Shown: piece after piece, positions 1 through 8,258 of the stretch
Numbering within the stretch: position 1 is the first letter of the stretch
Layout: each line of letters begins with the position of its first letter
Origin: Thiobacillus sp. 0-1251
GTDB lineage: Bacteria; Pseudomonadota; Gammaproteobacteria; Burkholderiales; Thiobacillaceae
NCBI GenBank assembly: GCA_001899305.1
Contig: MKWL01000023.1
Span: forward strand, 1-64,000
Reading direction: 5' to 3'
DNA length: 64,000 bases
Program-made: the position numbers and the translations under genes
Notes under the pieces: model-generated
The model's database searches: none
What the model was told of the DNA's origin: nothing
Seen by the model: only the letters and a program-made list of their open reading frames with translations

Positions 1-1073
1 GGATGATCGGCATCGATCAGGTCGGCGATACGCCAGTCGCAGCGTGAGGTCACTTCGGCTACCGTGGGATCGCGGTACAGGCCGAGGAAACTCATCGCAG
101 TGGACAGCACGCCCGAGCGTTCGTTGTCGCTCTTGTTGAGCACCTCGCGTGCGGCTGATGCGACCACGGGATGCGGTGCATCGCCGAGATGGGTTGTGGT
201 CATCATCCGATGCAGCGTCAGCTCGAAGGGTGAGGCCGGATCGGACAGGAAGTTGGCGACGCCGCGCAGCGTCTTGTCCTCGCTGGCGTAGAGCACATGC
301 AGGATCGCGCCGACCAGCAGGGCATGCGAGGTTTTCTCCCAGTGGTTGCGCCGCTCAAGCGCACCTTCTGGGTCGACCAGGATGTCGGCGATGTTCTGCA
401 CGTCGCGTACTTCGTGCATGCCGCGCCGCACTTCGAGCAGCGGGTTGTAGGCGGCCGATTTCGCATCGGTCGGGTTGAACAGCAGGCAGTGCGAGAAGCG
501 CGAGCGCCAGCCGGCGGTCAAGTTCCAGTTTTCGCCCTTGATGTCGTGGATGACGGTAGAGCCGGGCCAGGAGAGCAGGGTGGGGATGACCAGGCCTACA
601 CCCTTGCCGGAGCGGGTGGGCGCGAAGGCCATCACATGCTCGGGGCCTTCATGGCGAAGGTAGTCGCCGTCCTTGCGGCCGAGGAAAACCCCGACGGGTT
701 CGGTCAGGCCGGAACGCTGGATTTCAGCGGGGAGTGCCCAGCGTGCCGAACCGTAGGTCGTGACCAGCTTGGATTGCCGTGCGCGCCACACCGACATGGC
801 GATGGCCGCAATGGCGCCGGCGAAGCCGCTGCACGCCGCGATGGCACCGCCGCGCAGGAAAATGTCGGGCGCATAGGCGTCGAAGAAGTACCACCATTCG
901 AACAGCCGCCATGGGTGATAGACGGGCGTTCCCAGCAGGTCGAACCACGGCGCACCAAGGCGTAGCTGGTAGCCCAGTTGCGCGGCGGTCCACTGGGTGG
1001 CACCCCAGGTTCCCGCGATCACGATCCCGAACACCGCCAGGATCTGACCGAACAGCACACTGGTTCCCTGCAT
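1..1073 (-). CDS. traG: Conjugative coupling protein TraG/VirD4 (N-terminal part, cut by window edge)
   Basis: Coupling ATPase that links the relaxosome to the mating-pair type IV secretion channel at the inner membrane. The reading frame starts at an ATG at 1073 behind a strong AGGAGG ribosome site and stays open to base 1, so the C-terminal part lies outside the window. Two hydrophobic stretches occupy roughly residues 5-25 and 75-95. The Walker A motif APTRSGKGVG lies near residue 155, followed by the VIHDIKGENW segment typical of TraG. It is the first transfer gene after the LysR and EexN-like genes, the arrangement of Tn4371-family ICEs, in which trb genes normally follow. The family call is secure; completeness cannot be judged. 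Confidence 0.93.
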   Translation of the reverse strand, partial: MQGTSVLFGQILAVFGIVIAGTWGATQWTAAQLGYQLRLGAPWFDLLGTPVYHPWRLFEWWYFFDAYAPDIFLRGGAIAACSGFAGAIAAIAMSVWRARQSKLVTTYGSARWALPAEIQRSGLTEPVGVFLGRKDGDYLRHEGPEHVMAFAPTRSGKGVGLVIPTLLSWPGSTVIHDIKGENWNLTAGWRSRFSHCLLFNPTDAKSAAYNPLLEVRRGMHEVRDVQNIADILVDPEGALERRNHWEKTSHALLVGAILHVLYASEDKTLRGVANFLSDPASPFELTLHRMMTTTHLGDAPHPVVASAAREVLNKSDNERSGVLSTAMSFLGLYRDPTVAEVTSRCDWRIADLIDADH

Positions 1074-1363
1074 CACGACCTCCTGAAGCGCACTCCAAAC
1101 AAGACGCGGACAAGCACGTGCCGCATGCGTCAGATTGGGTGTCGAATCAGTGCCGGTCAAAGACCGTTATCGGGATAGCGGAGACGGAGAAAACAAGATT
1201 TCATGCACCGTAGAAATCGATGGGTCAGTGGCAAAGGGCAGCGCGTTTCGGCGTGTATGGCGGTCCTCCGGAAAAATACATTCGGATGCCAACGAGCAGG
1301 CGCACGAACTCGTCTCTATCGGATTCTTCCGATCGAGACGGGATGCGGCGGCGCGATCGCGGG
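1074..1363. other. Non-coding gap upstream of traG with an inverted repeat
   Basis: No convincing gene. An imperfect hairpin lies at 1313..1338: the six-base arms ATCGGA/TCCGAT around TTCT, extended by TCTC/GAGA after one mismatch. It could end the transcript from eexN or shape the traG leader. The traG ribosome site lies at the right-hand side of traG, next to 1074. Confidence 0.4.
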
Positions 1364-1606
1364 TCAGTCTTGCGGAGCTGGCTGCGGTGTGTACTTGCCT
1401 TTGCCGTCACCCATGAAACGTCGGCGGAAGGCCTCGGCCGCGGCGTTGCAAGTGGCATCGCCCATCTTTGAGTGGTCCTCCTTGCACAGACGCCGCACCT
1501 CCTTGAGCCGTTCCGGATTGGCGACCAGCGATTCGGCGGTATCCGTGGGGACGGGCTGCCCGCATGCGGTGAGTGCGGCGGCTGTAATAATTATTATGTG
1601 CTTCAT
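1364..1606 (-). CDS. EexN-family entry-exclusion lipoprotein
   Basis: An 80-residue protein with an N-terminal hydrophobic segment and a lipobox LTAC that places the lipidated cysteine at residue 15. The body contains the signature LVANPERLKEVRRLCKED, then two cysteines (C41 and C53) and RRRFMGDG, matching the EexN-type lipoproteins found beside type IV transfer genes. Members are thought to sit in the cell envelope and reduce redundant DNA entry into cells that already carry the element. The ATG at 1606 has a GGGAGGA ribosome site. It lies between the LysR gene and traG on the same strand. The family is assigned from the motif pattern; the exclusion role is inferred from family knowledge. 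Confidence 0.8.
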   Translation of the reverse strand: MKHIIIITAAALTACGQPVPTDTAESLVANPERLKEVRRLCKEDHSKMGDATCNAAAEAFRRRFMGDGKGKYTPQPAPQD

Positions 1607-1647
1607 CTTTTGTCCTCCCAGGCTTTGGCACGATGAAACCCGGCGCG

Positions 1648-2553
1648 TCATGTTGGGTTGTCGCGTGCCAGTGGTTTGGCCGGATTGGCTCGGTCGATAA
1701 AACGACTCAACTGGTCGGATGGATCCACGTCGGGCCGCAGCAAGTAAGTGGTCAGCCTCGGCGAGCGCCCGGCCAATGGGCGCGCGACGACTTCCTGGTG
1801 GCGGCATACGGGGAGGTGCGAGGCGCTGGCCAAGCCCAGGCCGTAGCCCGCAGCCACCAGTGTTATCATCAAATCGAGGGTGGCAACATGCTCCGCCACG
1901 ATGGGTTGCGTATTCGCGGCACGCAATACGCCCTCGATTTGCCGGCAGTAGCCTTCGCAGCTTTCCGGCTGGCACAGCACCAGGGGATATCGCAACACTT
2001 CTTCCAGTGGGATGCGTTTGTGCGCCAGCAGCGGATGACGTGCGGGAACGGCGACGACGAGCGCGTCGCTCCATACCGGCTCGGCGATGATGCCTTGACC
2101 CACATCGTCGAACTGCGCGAAACCCGCGTCGTACAAACCACTGCGCAAGCCCTTCACCTGCTGCGAGAGCGGTTTTTCAAACAGGCGGATTTCCACCTCC
2201 GGTTCTTCTTCCCGGCATTGGGCTAGTACTGCGGCAAGCCGTGGCTGAGCGACGTTATCAGACAGCGCGATACGCAGAATGCCGCGATAGCCGGTGGCGG
2301 CCGCTTTGACGCTCGCCTTGGCTTGATCAATTGTTATGAAGACGCGCCGGACATCCTCCAGAAAAACCTGCCCAGCCCAAGTCAGGCGGGTGCTGCGTGT
2401 GGTACGCTCGAACAACTGAGCGCTCAGGGCGTGTTCCAGTTCCTTGATAGCGCGCGAGAGCGGCGACTGCTCGATGTGCAGACGTTCGGCCGCGCGGGCG
2501 AAGTGGAGTTCTTCGGCCACGGCAACAAAATAGCGGAGGTGTCGCAGCTCCAA
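1648..2553 (-). CDS. LysR-type transcriptional regulator of the ICE transfer region
   Basis: A 301-residue LysR regulator. The N-terminal winged helix-turn-helix covers about residues 1-60 (MELRHLRYFVAVAEELHF opening, SRAIKELE recognition helix), and a type 2 periplasmic-binding-fold effector domain follows from about residue 90. The canonical LysR opening begins at a TTG codon at 2553; no better ATG is available. In Tn4371-family ICEs a LysR gene sits just upstream of traG and is thought to control transfer genes. It is separated by only 41 bases from the EexN-like gene downstream and probably shares its transcript. The effector is unknown. It also marks the left edge of the first cargo block. 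Confidence 0.9.
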   Translation of the reverse strand: MELRHLRYFVAVAEELHFARAAERLHIEQSPLSRAIKELEHALSAQLFERTTRSTRLTWAGQVFLEDVRRVFITIDQAKASVKAAATGYRGILRIALSDNVAQPRLAAVLAQCREEEPEVEIRLFEKPLSQQVKGLRSGLYDAGFAQFDDVGQGIIAEPVWSDALVVAVPARHPLLAHKRIPLEEVLRYPLVLCQPESCEGYCRQIEGVLRAANTQPIVAEHVATLDLMITLVAAGYGLGLASASHLPVCRHQEVVARPLAGRSPRLTTYLLRPDVDPSDQLSRFIDRANPAKPLARDNPT

Positions 2554-2818
2554 GGCTAGGATCCGTTCCAGCTACATCAAGGCAAACGGCTGAATGCCAT
2601 CGATGGTGGGACTAGGGATTGTCTTCCAAGCGCCCATGATTTGCTCATCCCTGGCGCTCGGGGAAACACTGATTTAAAAATCGCATTGTGGCAATGCATT
2701 CAATGGCTTGGGACAATTGCGGCTGAAGCGCAGGGACCTACGTGTCGGTTTCACTCGGTCTGATGGCCTGAATCTTTCCTTATCCAAACCACACCCGTGT
2801 GCATAGATCAGTGTCTCC

Positions 2819-4396
2819 TTAAAGGAACAAACGGTACACCGTATTCTGGCTCTCCTCCAATAATGGGTAGCCGAGCGCCCCGAGAAAATGGCCAAATTCC
2901 GCTTGGTCGGTTTGCGGCACCTGCAAGCCGACCAGGATCGAGCCGGAATCGGCACCATGGTGTCGGTAGTGGAACAAGCTGATGTTCCAGTTTGTCGCCA
3001 ATGTCGAAAGGAACTTCATCAGCGCGCCCGGCCGCTCCGGAAACTCCAAGCGAAACAGGCGCTCATTCTCCGCAAGCGGTGAACGGCCACCGATCATGTA
3101 GCGTACATGCAGCTTGGCAAGTTCGTCGCCGGTTAGATCGATGGCCGCGAAACCATGTTCTCTAAACGTCCGGGCGATCTCGGCCGATTCGCCGCGCTGG
3201 GAAATCTGCACACCAACGAAAACATGAGCGGTAGATTCATCGGCGATACGGTAATTGAACTCGGTTACGTTGCGCGCGCCGATTAGTTCGCACATGTGTC
3301 TGAAGCTACCGCGCGCCTCTGGTATCGTCACTGCGAACAGTGCCTCGCGCTCTTCCCCGACCTCCGCGCGTTCGGCGACGAAGCGCAAGCGATCGAAGTT
3401 CATGTTGGCGCCGGAGGTAATCGCAATGAGTGTCTCTCCCACAAGGCCCTCACGCTCCGTGTATCGCTTCATGCCGGCCACGCTTAGCGCGCCCGCAGGC
3501 TCAAGCACGCTGCGCGTGTCTAGGAACACGTCTTTGATCGCCGCACACAGCGCGTCGGTATCGACAGTGATCACTTCATCGAGATAGGCCGTGCACAAAC
3601 GGTACGTTTCTGCTCCGACTAGCTTGACCGCCGTGCTGTCCGAGAACAGGCCGACTTCCGTCAATGCTACACGATGCCCGGTAGCCATCGAACGCGCCAT
3701 AGCGCTGGAATCAACGGTCTGTACGCCGATCACTTTGATTCCGGGGCGCACGGCTTTTACGTAGGTCGCCACGCCCGCTGCCAGTCCCCCGCCGCCGATC
3801 GGTACGAAGATCGTGTGAATCGGCCCTTGGTGCTGTCGGAGAATTTCCATGGCCACCGTACCCTGCCCAGCGATCACCTCTGGATCATCGAAAGGATGAA
3901 CAAAGGTTAATCCACGCCGCTCTTGCAGTTTCGCCGCGTACGCATAGGCGTCGCTGTATGACTCCCCAGCTTGGATGATCTCGACCGTCGGCCCTCCGTG
4001 CAGCCGCACAGCATCGATTTTGACGCGTGGAGTCGTGACCGGCACGACGATAGTGGCAGCGACGTTGAGGCGGGCTGCCGCATAGGCGACCCCTTGGGCA
4101 TGATTCCCCGCCGAGGCGGTGATGACTCCGCGCGCTAGCACGTCCAGCGGCATGTGCACCATCTTGTTGTACGCCCCTCGAAGCTTGAAAGAGAAGACAG
4201 GCTGGTTGTCCTCGCGCTTGAGCAACACGGAATTGCCGACGCGCGCCGAGAGATTGCGCGCTGAGTCGAGGCTGGTCTCGACAGCGACGTCGTAGACCCG
4301 TGCCGTGAGGATCTTCTTTACGTAGTCGTTCTGGCTCAATGGTTGTTCCAGTTCTGGTCGAACTGGCGAATCAATTGGAACTAGACATAGATTCAC
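2819..4396 (-). CDS. ilvA: Threonine deaminase (biosynthetic type)
   Basis: PLP enzyme converting L-threonine to 2-oxobutyrate and ammonia, the first step toward isoleucine. It has 525 residues from a GTG at 4396 preceded by AAGGA. The PLP lysine is K71 in SFKLRGAYN, and the phosphate loop GGGGLAAG follows. The C-terminal third carries two ACT-like regulatory repeats (around FAVTIPEARGSFRHMCEL and RLFRLEFPERPGALMKF), so this is the allosteric biosynthetic form, not the short catabolic one. It is the last gene of the minus-strand cargo operon, 64 bases after the tannase-like gene. Here it may supply 2-oxobutyrate as precursor or be an insensitive copy protecting the producer; both are inference. 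Confidence 0.93.
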   Translation of the reverse strand: MNLCLVPIDSPVRPELEQPLSQNDYVKKILTARVYDVAVETSLDSARNLSARVGNSVLLKREDNQPVFSFKLRGAYNKMVHMPLDVLARGVITASAGNHAQGVAYAAARLNVAATIVVPVTTPRVKIDAVRLHGGPTVEIIQAGESYSDAYAYAAKLQERRGLTFVHPFDDPEVIAGQGTVAMEILRQHQGPIHTIFVPIGGGGLAAGVATYVKAVRPGIKVIGVQTVDSSAMARSMATGHRVALTEVGLFSDSTAVKLVGAETYRLCTAYLDEVITVDTDALCAAIKDVFLDTRSVLEPAGALSVAGMKRYTEREGLVGETLIAITSGANMNFDRLRFVAERAEVGEEREALFAVTIPEARGSFRHMCELIGARNVTEFNYRIADESTAHVFVGVQISQRGESAEIARTFREHGFAAIDLTGDELAKLHVRYMIGGRSPLAENERLFRLEFPERPGALMKFLSTLATNWNISLFHYRHHGADSGSILVGLQVPQTDQAEFGHFLGALGYPLLEESQNTVYRLFL

Positions 4397-4460
4397 GGTG
4401 TTTTCCTTGCGTACGTTTGAGGACGACGTGCTCGCGCTGCTCCCAACACATTGGTTCTGT

Positions 4461-6143
4461 TCAGCCACCAGGAACGGGAGATAAGTTCGTCGATGTTCTG
4501 ACCTGCTCAGCTGGCGGAACACACTCGAAACTGCTGGCGAGACGTCGGTCTCCCGCGCCGTTATAGTGCAGAGACGCTGGATAAACGCACGCCGGGCGTT
4601 CGAAGCGGACACCTGCCTCCGGCCTGTCATCGGCATATTTTGTGGCGACGAAGTGCGTGGGCCTCTTGCCGTGCTCGACCCAGGCCTGCAGGGCACTGAT
4701 CACGTCGCGGTCAGGGCTATATTGTGTGGGAGGGGAGGAGCCGCCCAGCGTTGTTGGTCCTGGTCCGAAGCCGCAATGCCCCATGCCGGGCACCATGACT
4801 AAAAGCAGAGACTGCTGGGCCTTGGCTACGCCACCTTTACGCGCCGCGACGGCATTGAAATAGTCGATCGGGCGGGTCGGGGCATTCGTGGCATCGGCCC
4901 ATCCCTGCGTTATGATCAGCTTTCCGCCACGTGCGGTGAAAGCTGAGATATCGGGGTTCGTAGCATTGACGATTGACGAGAGGCCTTTATCGACCCGCGA
5001 CGCGTCCGCGCCAAAGTCGAACGTCGTCCAGTCCCACTCCGGATTTCCGAACACCGCGCTGGCCAGCAAAGGTTGAGCGTAGTAGACCGCGAGATGGCTT
5101 TGAATCGCCTCCCAGCCGCTTTCGCTACCAGGCGCAAAACCTGGGTAGATCACCTCCCCGGTCACGGAGTTTCGAACGGGGGAATAGAGCCGCTTGGCCT
5201 CCTCCACCTGTTTTGCGCTCAGGCACCCGCTGCCGTCGTCCCTACCCTTGCATTGCAATTGAGCTGGATCGAAATGACATTGAGAAGGATCGTCGAGAAA
5301 GCCGTTCTCGAGTCCTGGTGTTCCACCGCAACTTCTCAATGCCGCGCGATTGAGCAGGGCAAGCGCATCCTTCGTCAACCGGGCATCAGGTTGACGCGCG
5401 GGAAGCATGGCGCCCCACAAAAAGCTCTCCATCAATTGGCCGTAGTAAATGCCAGGCGACCGAGCGTCGACCCCGTCGTAATCTGACGAAAAGTTCTGGA
5501 CCTCCTGCATCGCTTCGACGCCGCCGCAACCGCTGAAGTAGGAGTACTCCGGGCCACGGCCGTAGTAGGCATTCATGATTGCCTTGGCTGCGACTGTCAT
5601 CGAATGAACGGAGAGATGGGCCCAGTTGCTCAGAGAGGTTGGATCGGCAGCCCAATCGAGGCGCTTTCCCGGCTCTCCAGATCCACTCCCTTTATATCCC
5701 GTGTCTCCACTTACCGTGGCAAAGCCGCGCCCTGTCCCTGTTGTTAATGCACGGTAGTCGATAAAGCCGCCGAATCCGCTCTTGCCGGCCCCAAGCAAAC
5801 GACCGTTCCAGTCCAGTGGCATCCACACTTCGATGCCGAGTTTCTGCTTTGGCTCAGTCGATACTGTCGCCACAACACGGCATAAGGACACCTGGGTCGT
5901 AGTGATGCTTCCATCCACGTTTGTAAAACGGGTGCGGGACGGCAAGGTATGAGCGAGCTCGATTCGTGTGTCGGGTATAGCGGCCTGACGCAGCTTTGCG
6001 CAGCGCGCTGTTGGCGATTCGCCTGCCGTCGCTGGCATGCAATGTGCGGCCAGATTGAGAACGATAGCCGTCCACGGTGCTAGTGACCAACGCGTCGGTC
6101 GTTTTGTGATACTGCTAAACATGCCGTTTTTCCCCATTTTCAT
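4461..6143 (-). CDS. Tannase/feruloyl-esterase family protein lacking the catalytic serine
   Basis: A 560-residue exported protein of the tannase/feruloyl esterase family. A signal peptide-like segment ends near ATAG (about residue 41). Family members carry the nucleophile in GCSxGG. Here the segment reads YFSGCGGVEAM, so the Ser and its neighbour are absent although flanking sequence aligns well. The aspartate region TQGWADATNAP and the histidine region PGMGHCGFGP are present. The start at 6143 overlaps the stop of the preceding small gene by four bases (ATGA), which supports it over the internal ATG at 6122. It may be catalytically inert or use different chemistry. The family call is good; the function in this cluster is unknown. 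Confidence 0.8.
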   Translation of the reverse strand: MKMGKNGMFSSITKRPTRWSLAPWTAIVLNLAAHCMPATAGESPTARCAKLRQAAIPDTRIELAHTLPSRTRFTNVDGSITTTQVSLCRVVATVSTEPKQKLGIEVWMPLDWNGRLLGAGKSGFGGFIDYRALTTGTGRGFATVSGDTGYKGSGSGEPGKRLDWAADPTSLSNWAHLSVHSMTVAAKAIMNAYYGRGPEYSYFSGCGGVEAMQEVQNFSSDYDGVDARSPGIYYGQLMESFLWGAMLPARQPDARLTKDALALLNRAALRSCGGTPGLENGFLDDPSQCHFDPAQLQCKGRDDGSGCLSAKQVEEAKRLYSPVRNSVTGEVIYPGFAPGSESGWEAIQSHLAVYYAQPLLASAVFGNPEWDWTTFDFGADASRVDKGLSSIVNATNPDISAFTARGGKLIITQGWADATNAPTRPIDYFNAVAARKGGVAKAQQSLLLVMVPGMGHCGFGPGPTTLGGSSPPTQYSPDRDVISALQAWVEHGKRPTHFVATKYADDRPEAGVRFERPACVYPASLHYNGAGDRRLASSFECVPPAEQVRTSTNLSPVPGG

Positions 6144-6418
6144 TTATGTGTTTGCGCGCCCGGTGCCATCGGATGACTCACGCCTCGCGCGTCGCATCGA
6201 ACCGAAAAGGGCTGGACGTTTGACGTTGCGTTCCCATGGCGACGGTCTTTCCCCGTTTGTGTATTGGCTGGAAGAACGCGCGAGATCGCTTGCCGATCCC
6301 AGGTCGAGTCGCGGGCATGAAACCGTCGACCGAAACGCGAGCTCCCGGCCAGCCGCCGCCACGCCCAGACGGGGAGAAGAACAAAGCTAAACAGAAGTAG
6401 TGTGATCACTCGATGCAT
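6140..6418 (-). CDS. Small single-span membrane protein of the carbamoyltransferase cluster
   Basis: A 92-residue protein with one hydrophobic helix (ITLLLFSFVLLPVWAW, residues 5-20) followed by a basic stretch GSSRFGRRFHARDSTW. The start ATG at 6418 has a good GGAGG ribosome site, lies 19 bases after the carbamoyltransferase stop, and its own stop overlaps the tannase-like start (ATGA), so it is very likely translated. Small membrane proteins of unknown role often sit directly beside NodU/SxtI-type carbamoyltransferases, and the arrangement of one helix followed by a basic DxxxxTW-like tail resembles those. I cannot assign a function. Confidence 0.65.
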   Translation of the reverse strand: MHRVITLLLFSFVLLPVWAWRRLAGSSRFGRRFHARDSTWDRQAISRVLPANTQTGKDRRHGNATSNVQPFSVRCDARGVSHPMAPGAQTHK

Positions 6419-6437
6419 GTCGTATGGCCTCCATCGT

Positions 6438-8258
6438 CTAGTCGAGGGGAATTTCTGCGCGCCAGTCGGTCGTCTCGGACAAGGCGCCCTGCTCGGATTT
6501 AAATAAGACGCAGGAGCCGAGCACCAGAACATCGATCTCGGTGCGCATGAAACAGCGAAATGCCTCCTCGGGTGTGCACACAATGGGCTCGCCCCGTACG
6601 TTGAACGACGTGTTCACCAGCACGGAGCAGCCTGTACGTGCGCGGAACGCCTTGAGAAGGCGGGCATAGCGGCTATTGCGGGATTCAGTCACCGTTTGCA
6701 CGCGCGCCGAGAAGTCGACGTGCGTGATGGCAGGAAGGTCCGATCGGATGTCATTGATGCAACCCAGTGAGCGGCGCGGTGCGCCTTCTTCTCGAATGGC
6801 AGCAGTCACCGGAGCCACGACCAGCATGTAGGGGCTCTCGTTCTCCATCGAAAAATAGGCGTGCGAATCTTCCTTCAGCACGGACGGAGCGAATGGACGA
6901 AACGATTCCCGGTATTTGATCTTGAGATTCATGGTTCGCTGCATGTTGGCGTTCCTCGGATCGCCAAGGATTGAGCGAGCGCCAAGGGCGCGGGGGCCGA
7001 ACTCCATTCTTCCCTGAAACCACCCCACCACCTTTCCGGCGTCCAGTGCCGAGACGACTGTGTCGAGCAACGGGGCTTCCGGAAGTTGCACATAGCGATG
7101 CCCGTGTGATTCCAGAAAGGCGACGATGGCCTCATCGGAGAACTGAGGCCCGAGATAGGCGCCACTCATCGCGTCGTCGCTATTCACCGGAGGGCGGCCA
7201 TCCAGTCTGATCGACGTGTCTAGCGCCGCGCCGAGAGCGCACCCGGCATCCCCTGCGGCTGGCTGTACCCATAGCCTCTTGAAGAGTCCGGACCGATCGA
7301 TACCGCCGTTGGAGACGCAATTCAGTGCGACGCCCCCAGCGAGGCAGAGATTGGACATACCGGTCATCGTCTTGGCCGCCTTGACGAGCCCTAGAACTGC
7401 TTGATCCGTAACGACCTGTATCGAAGCCGCAAGGTCGCATTCCCGCTGAGTTAGCGGTGCTTCGGGCGATCGGGCGGGGCCGTCGAACAGGCGTTCGAAG
7501 GCCGGCCCCGTCATACGGTGTCCGCGCAGGAACTCGAAGCAGTCCAGATTTAGTGAAAATGAGCCGTCGTCGCGAAGGCGCACAATCTGGTCGACAATGA
7601 GGCTCGCGTAGCGCGGCTCCCCGTAGGGCGCGAGCCCCATGAGCTTGTATTCGCCAGAGTCCACTTTGAATCCGCAGAATTCAGTGAAGGCGGAGTACAA
7701 CAGTCCCAGCGAATGCGGATATGAGATCGAATCTACGAGTTCGAGCTGGTCATGGTCGCCGCGCCAGACCGTCGTAGTTTGCCATTCTCCGACGCCGTCG
7801 ATACAGACAACCGCGGCTTGGTTGAATGGCGACGCGAAGAACGCCGAGGCAGCGTGTGAACGGTGATGCGGAATGGCGATCGCGCGCGGCCCTCGCCCAA
7901 GGCCTAGCTGATCTAGCTCACGGTCCACGGTCAGCAGGACGCGGCGCTTCCACTGGAGCCATTTTGGGAGAACCCGGGTAAACGTGCGAAAACCACCGGG
8001 ACCGGCGCTCGCGAATGAGGACAGCATTCGCCGGAACTTTACTTCCGACTGTTCGTAGTAAGTGATCGAAGCAAGGTCCGAAAGCTGCAAGCCCGTGGCT
8101 TCGAGGCAATAGCGTATGGCATTCCTTGGAAATGCACTGTCGTGACGCTTGCGTGTGAAGCGCTCCTCCTGGGCGGCGGCGACGGGAACACCATCCACGA
8201 TCAATGCGGCGGCACTGTCGTGATAATAGGCGGAGACTCCGAGATGGGCTTTAGACAT
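6438..8258 (-). CDS. O-carbamoyltransferase (NodU/CmcH/TobZ family)
   Basis: A 606-residue enzyme expected to transfer a carbamoyl group from carbamoyl phosphate, through carbamoyl-adenylate, to a hydroxyl of a small molecule. The N-terminal YrdC-associated/Kae1-like domain shows AYYHDSAAAL with H13 and D14, and the metal-binding set H131, H135 and D154 with the spacing seen in TobZ; D337 lies in AAGDAGCALGAAL. The C-terminal YrdC-like domain begins about residue 400 (GWFQGRMEFGPRALGARSIL). The start overlaps the end of the diiron gene by eight bases, implying translational coupling. All recognised metal residues are present, so the enzyme should be active. The acceptor substrate is unknown. 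Confidence 0.95.
   Translation of the reverse strand: MSKAHLGVSAYYHDSAAALIVDGVPVAAAQEERFTRKRHDSAFPRNAIRYCLEATGLQLSDLASITYYEQSEVKFRRMLSSFASAGPGGFRTFTRVLPKWLQWKRRVLLTVDRELDQLGLGRGPRAIAIPHHRSHAASAFFASPFNQAAVVCIDGVGEWQTTTVWRGDHDQLELVDSISYPHSLGLLYSAFTEFCGFKVDSGEYKLMGLAPYGEPRYASLIVDQIVRLRDDGSFSLNLDCFEFLRGHRMTGPAFERLFDGPARSPEAPLTQRECDLAASIQVVTDQAVLGLVKAAKTMTGMSNLCLAGGVALNCVSNGGIDRSGLFKRLWVQPAAGDAGCALGAALDTSIRLDGRPPVNSDDAMSGAYLGPQFSDEAIVAFLESHGHRYVQLPEAPLLDTVVSALDAGKVVGWFQGRMEFGPRALGARSILGDPRNANMQRTMNLKIKYRESFRPFAPSVLKEDSHAYFSMENESPYMLVVAPVTAAIREEGAPRRSLGCINDIRSDLPAITHVDFSARVQTVTESRNSRYARLLKAFRARTGCSVLVNTSFNVRGEPIVCTPEEAFRCFMRTEIDVLVLGSCVLFKSEQGALSETTDWRAEIPLD

Noticed and set aside
1633..2226. A 197-codon plus-strand frame opposite the LysR gene
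   Set aside because: The LysR protein is well defined; the plus frame lacks any domain.
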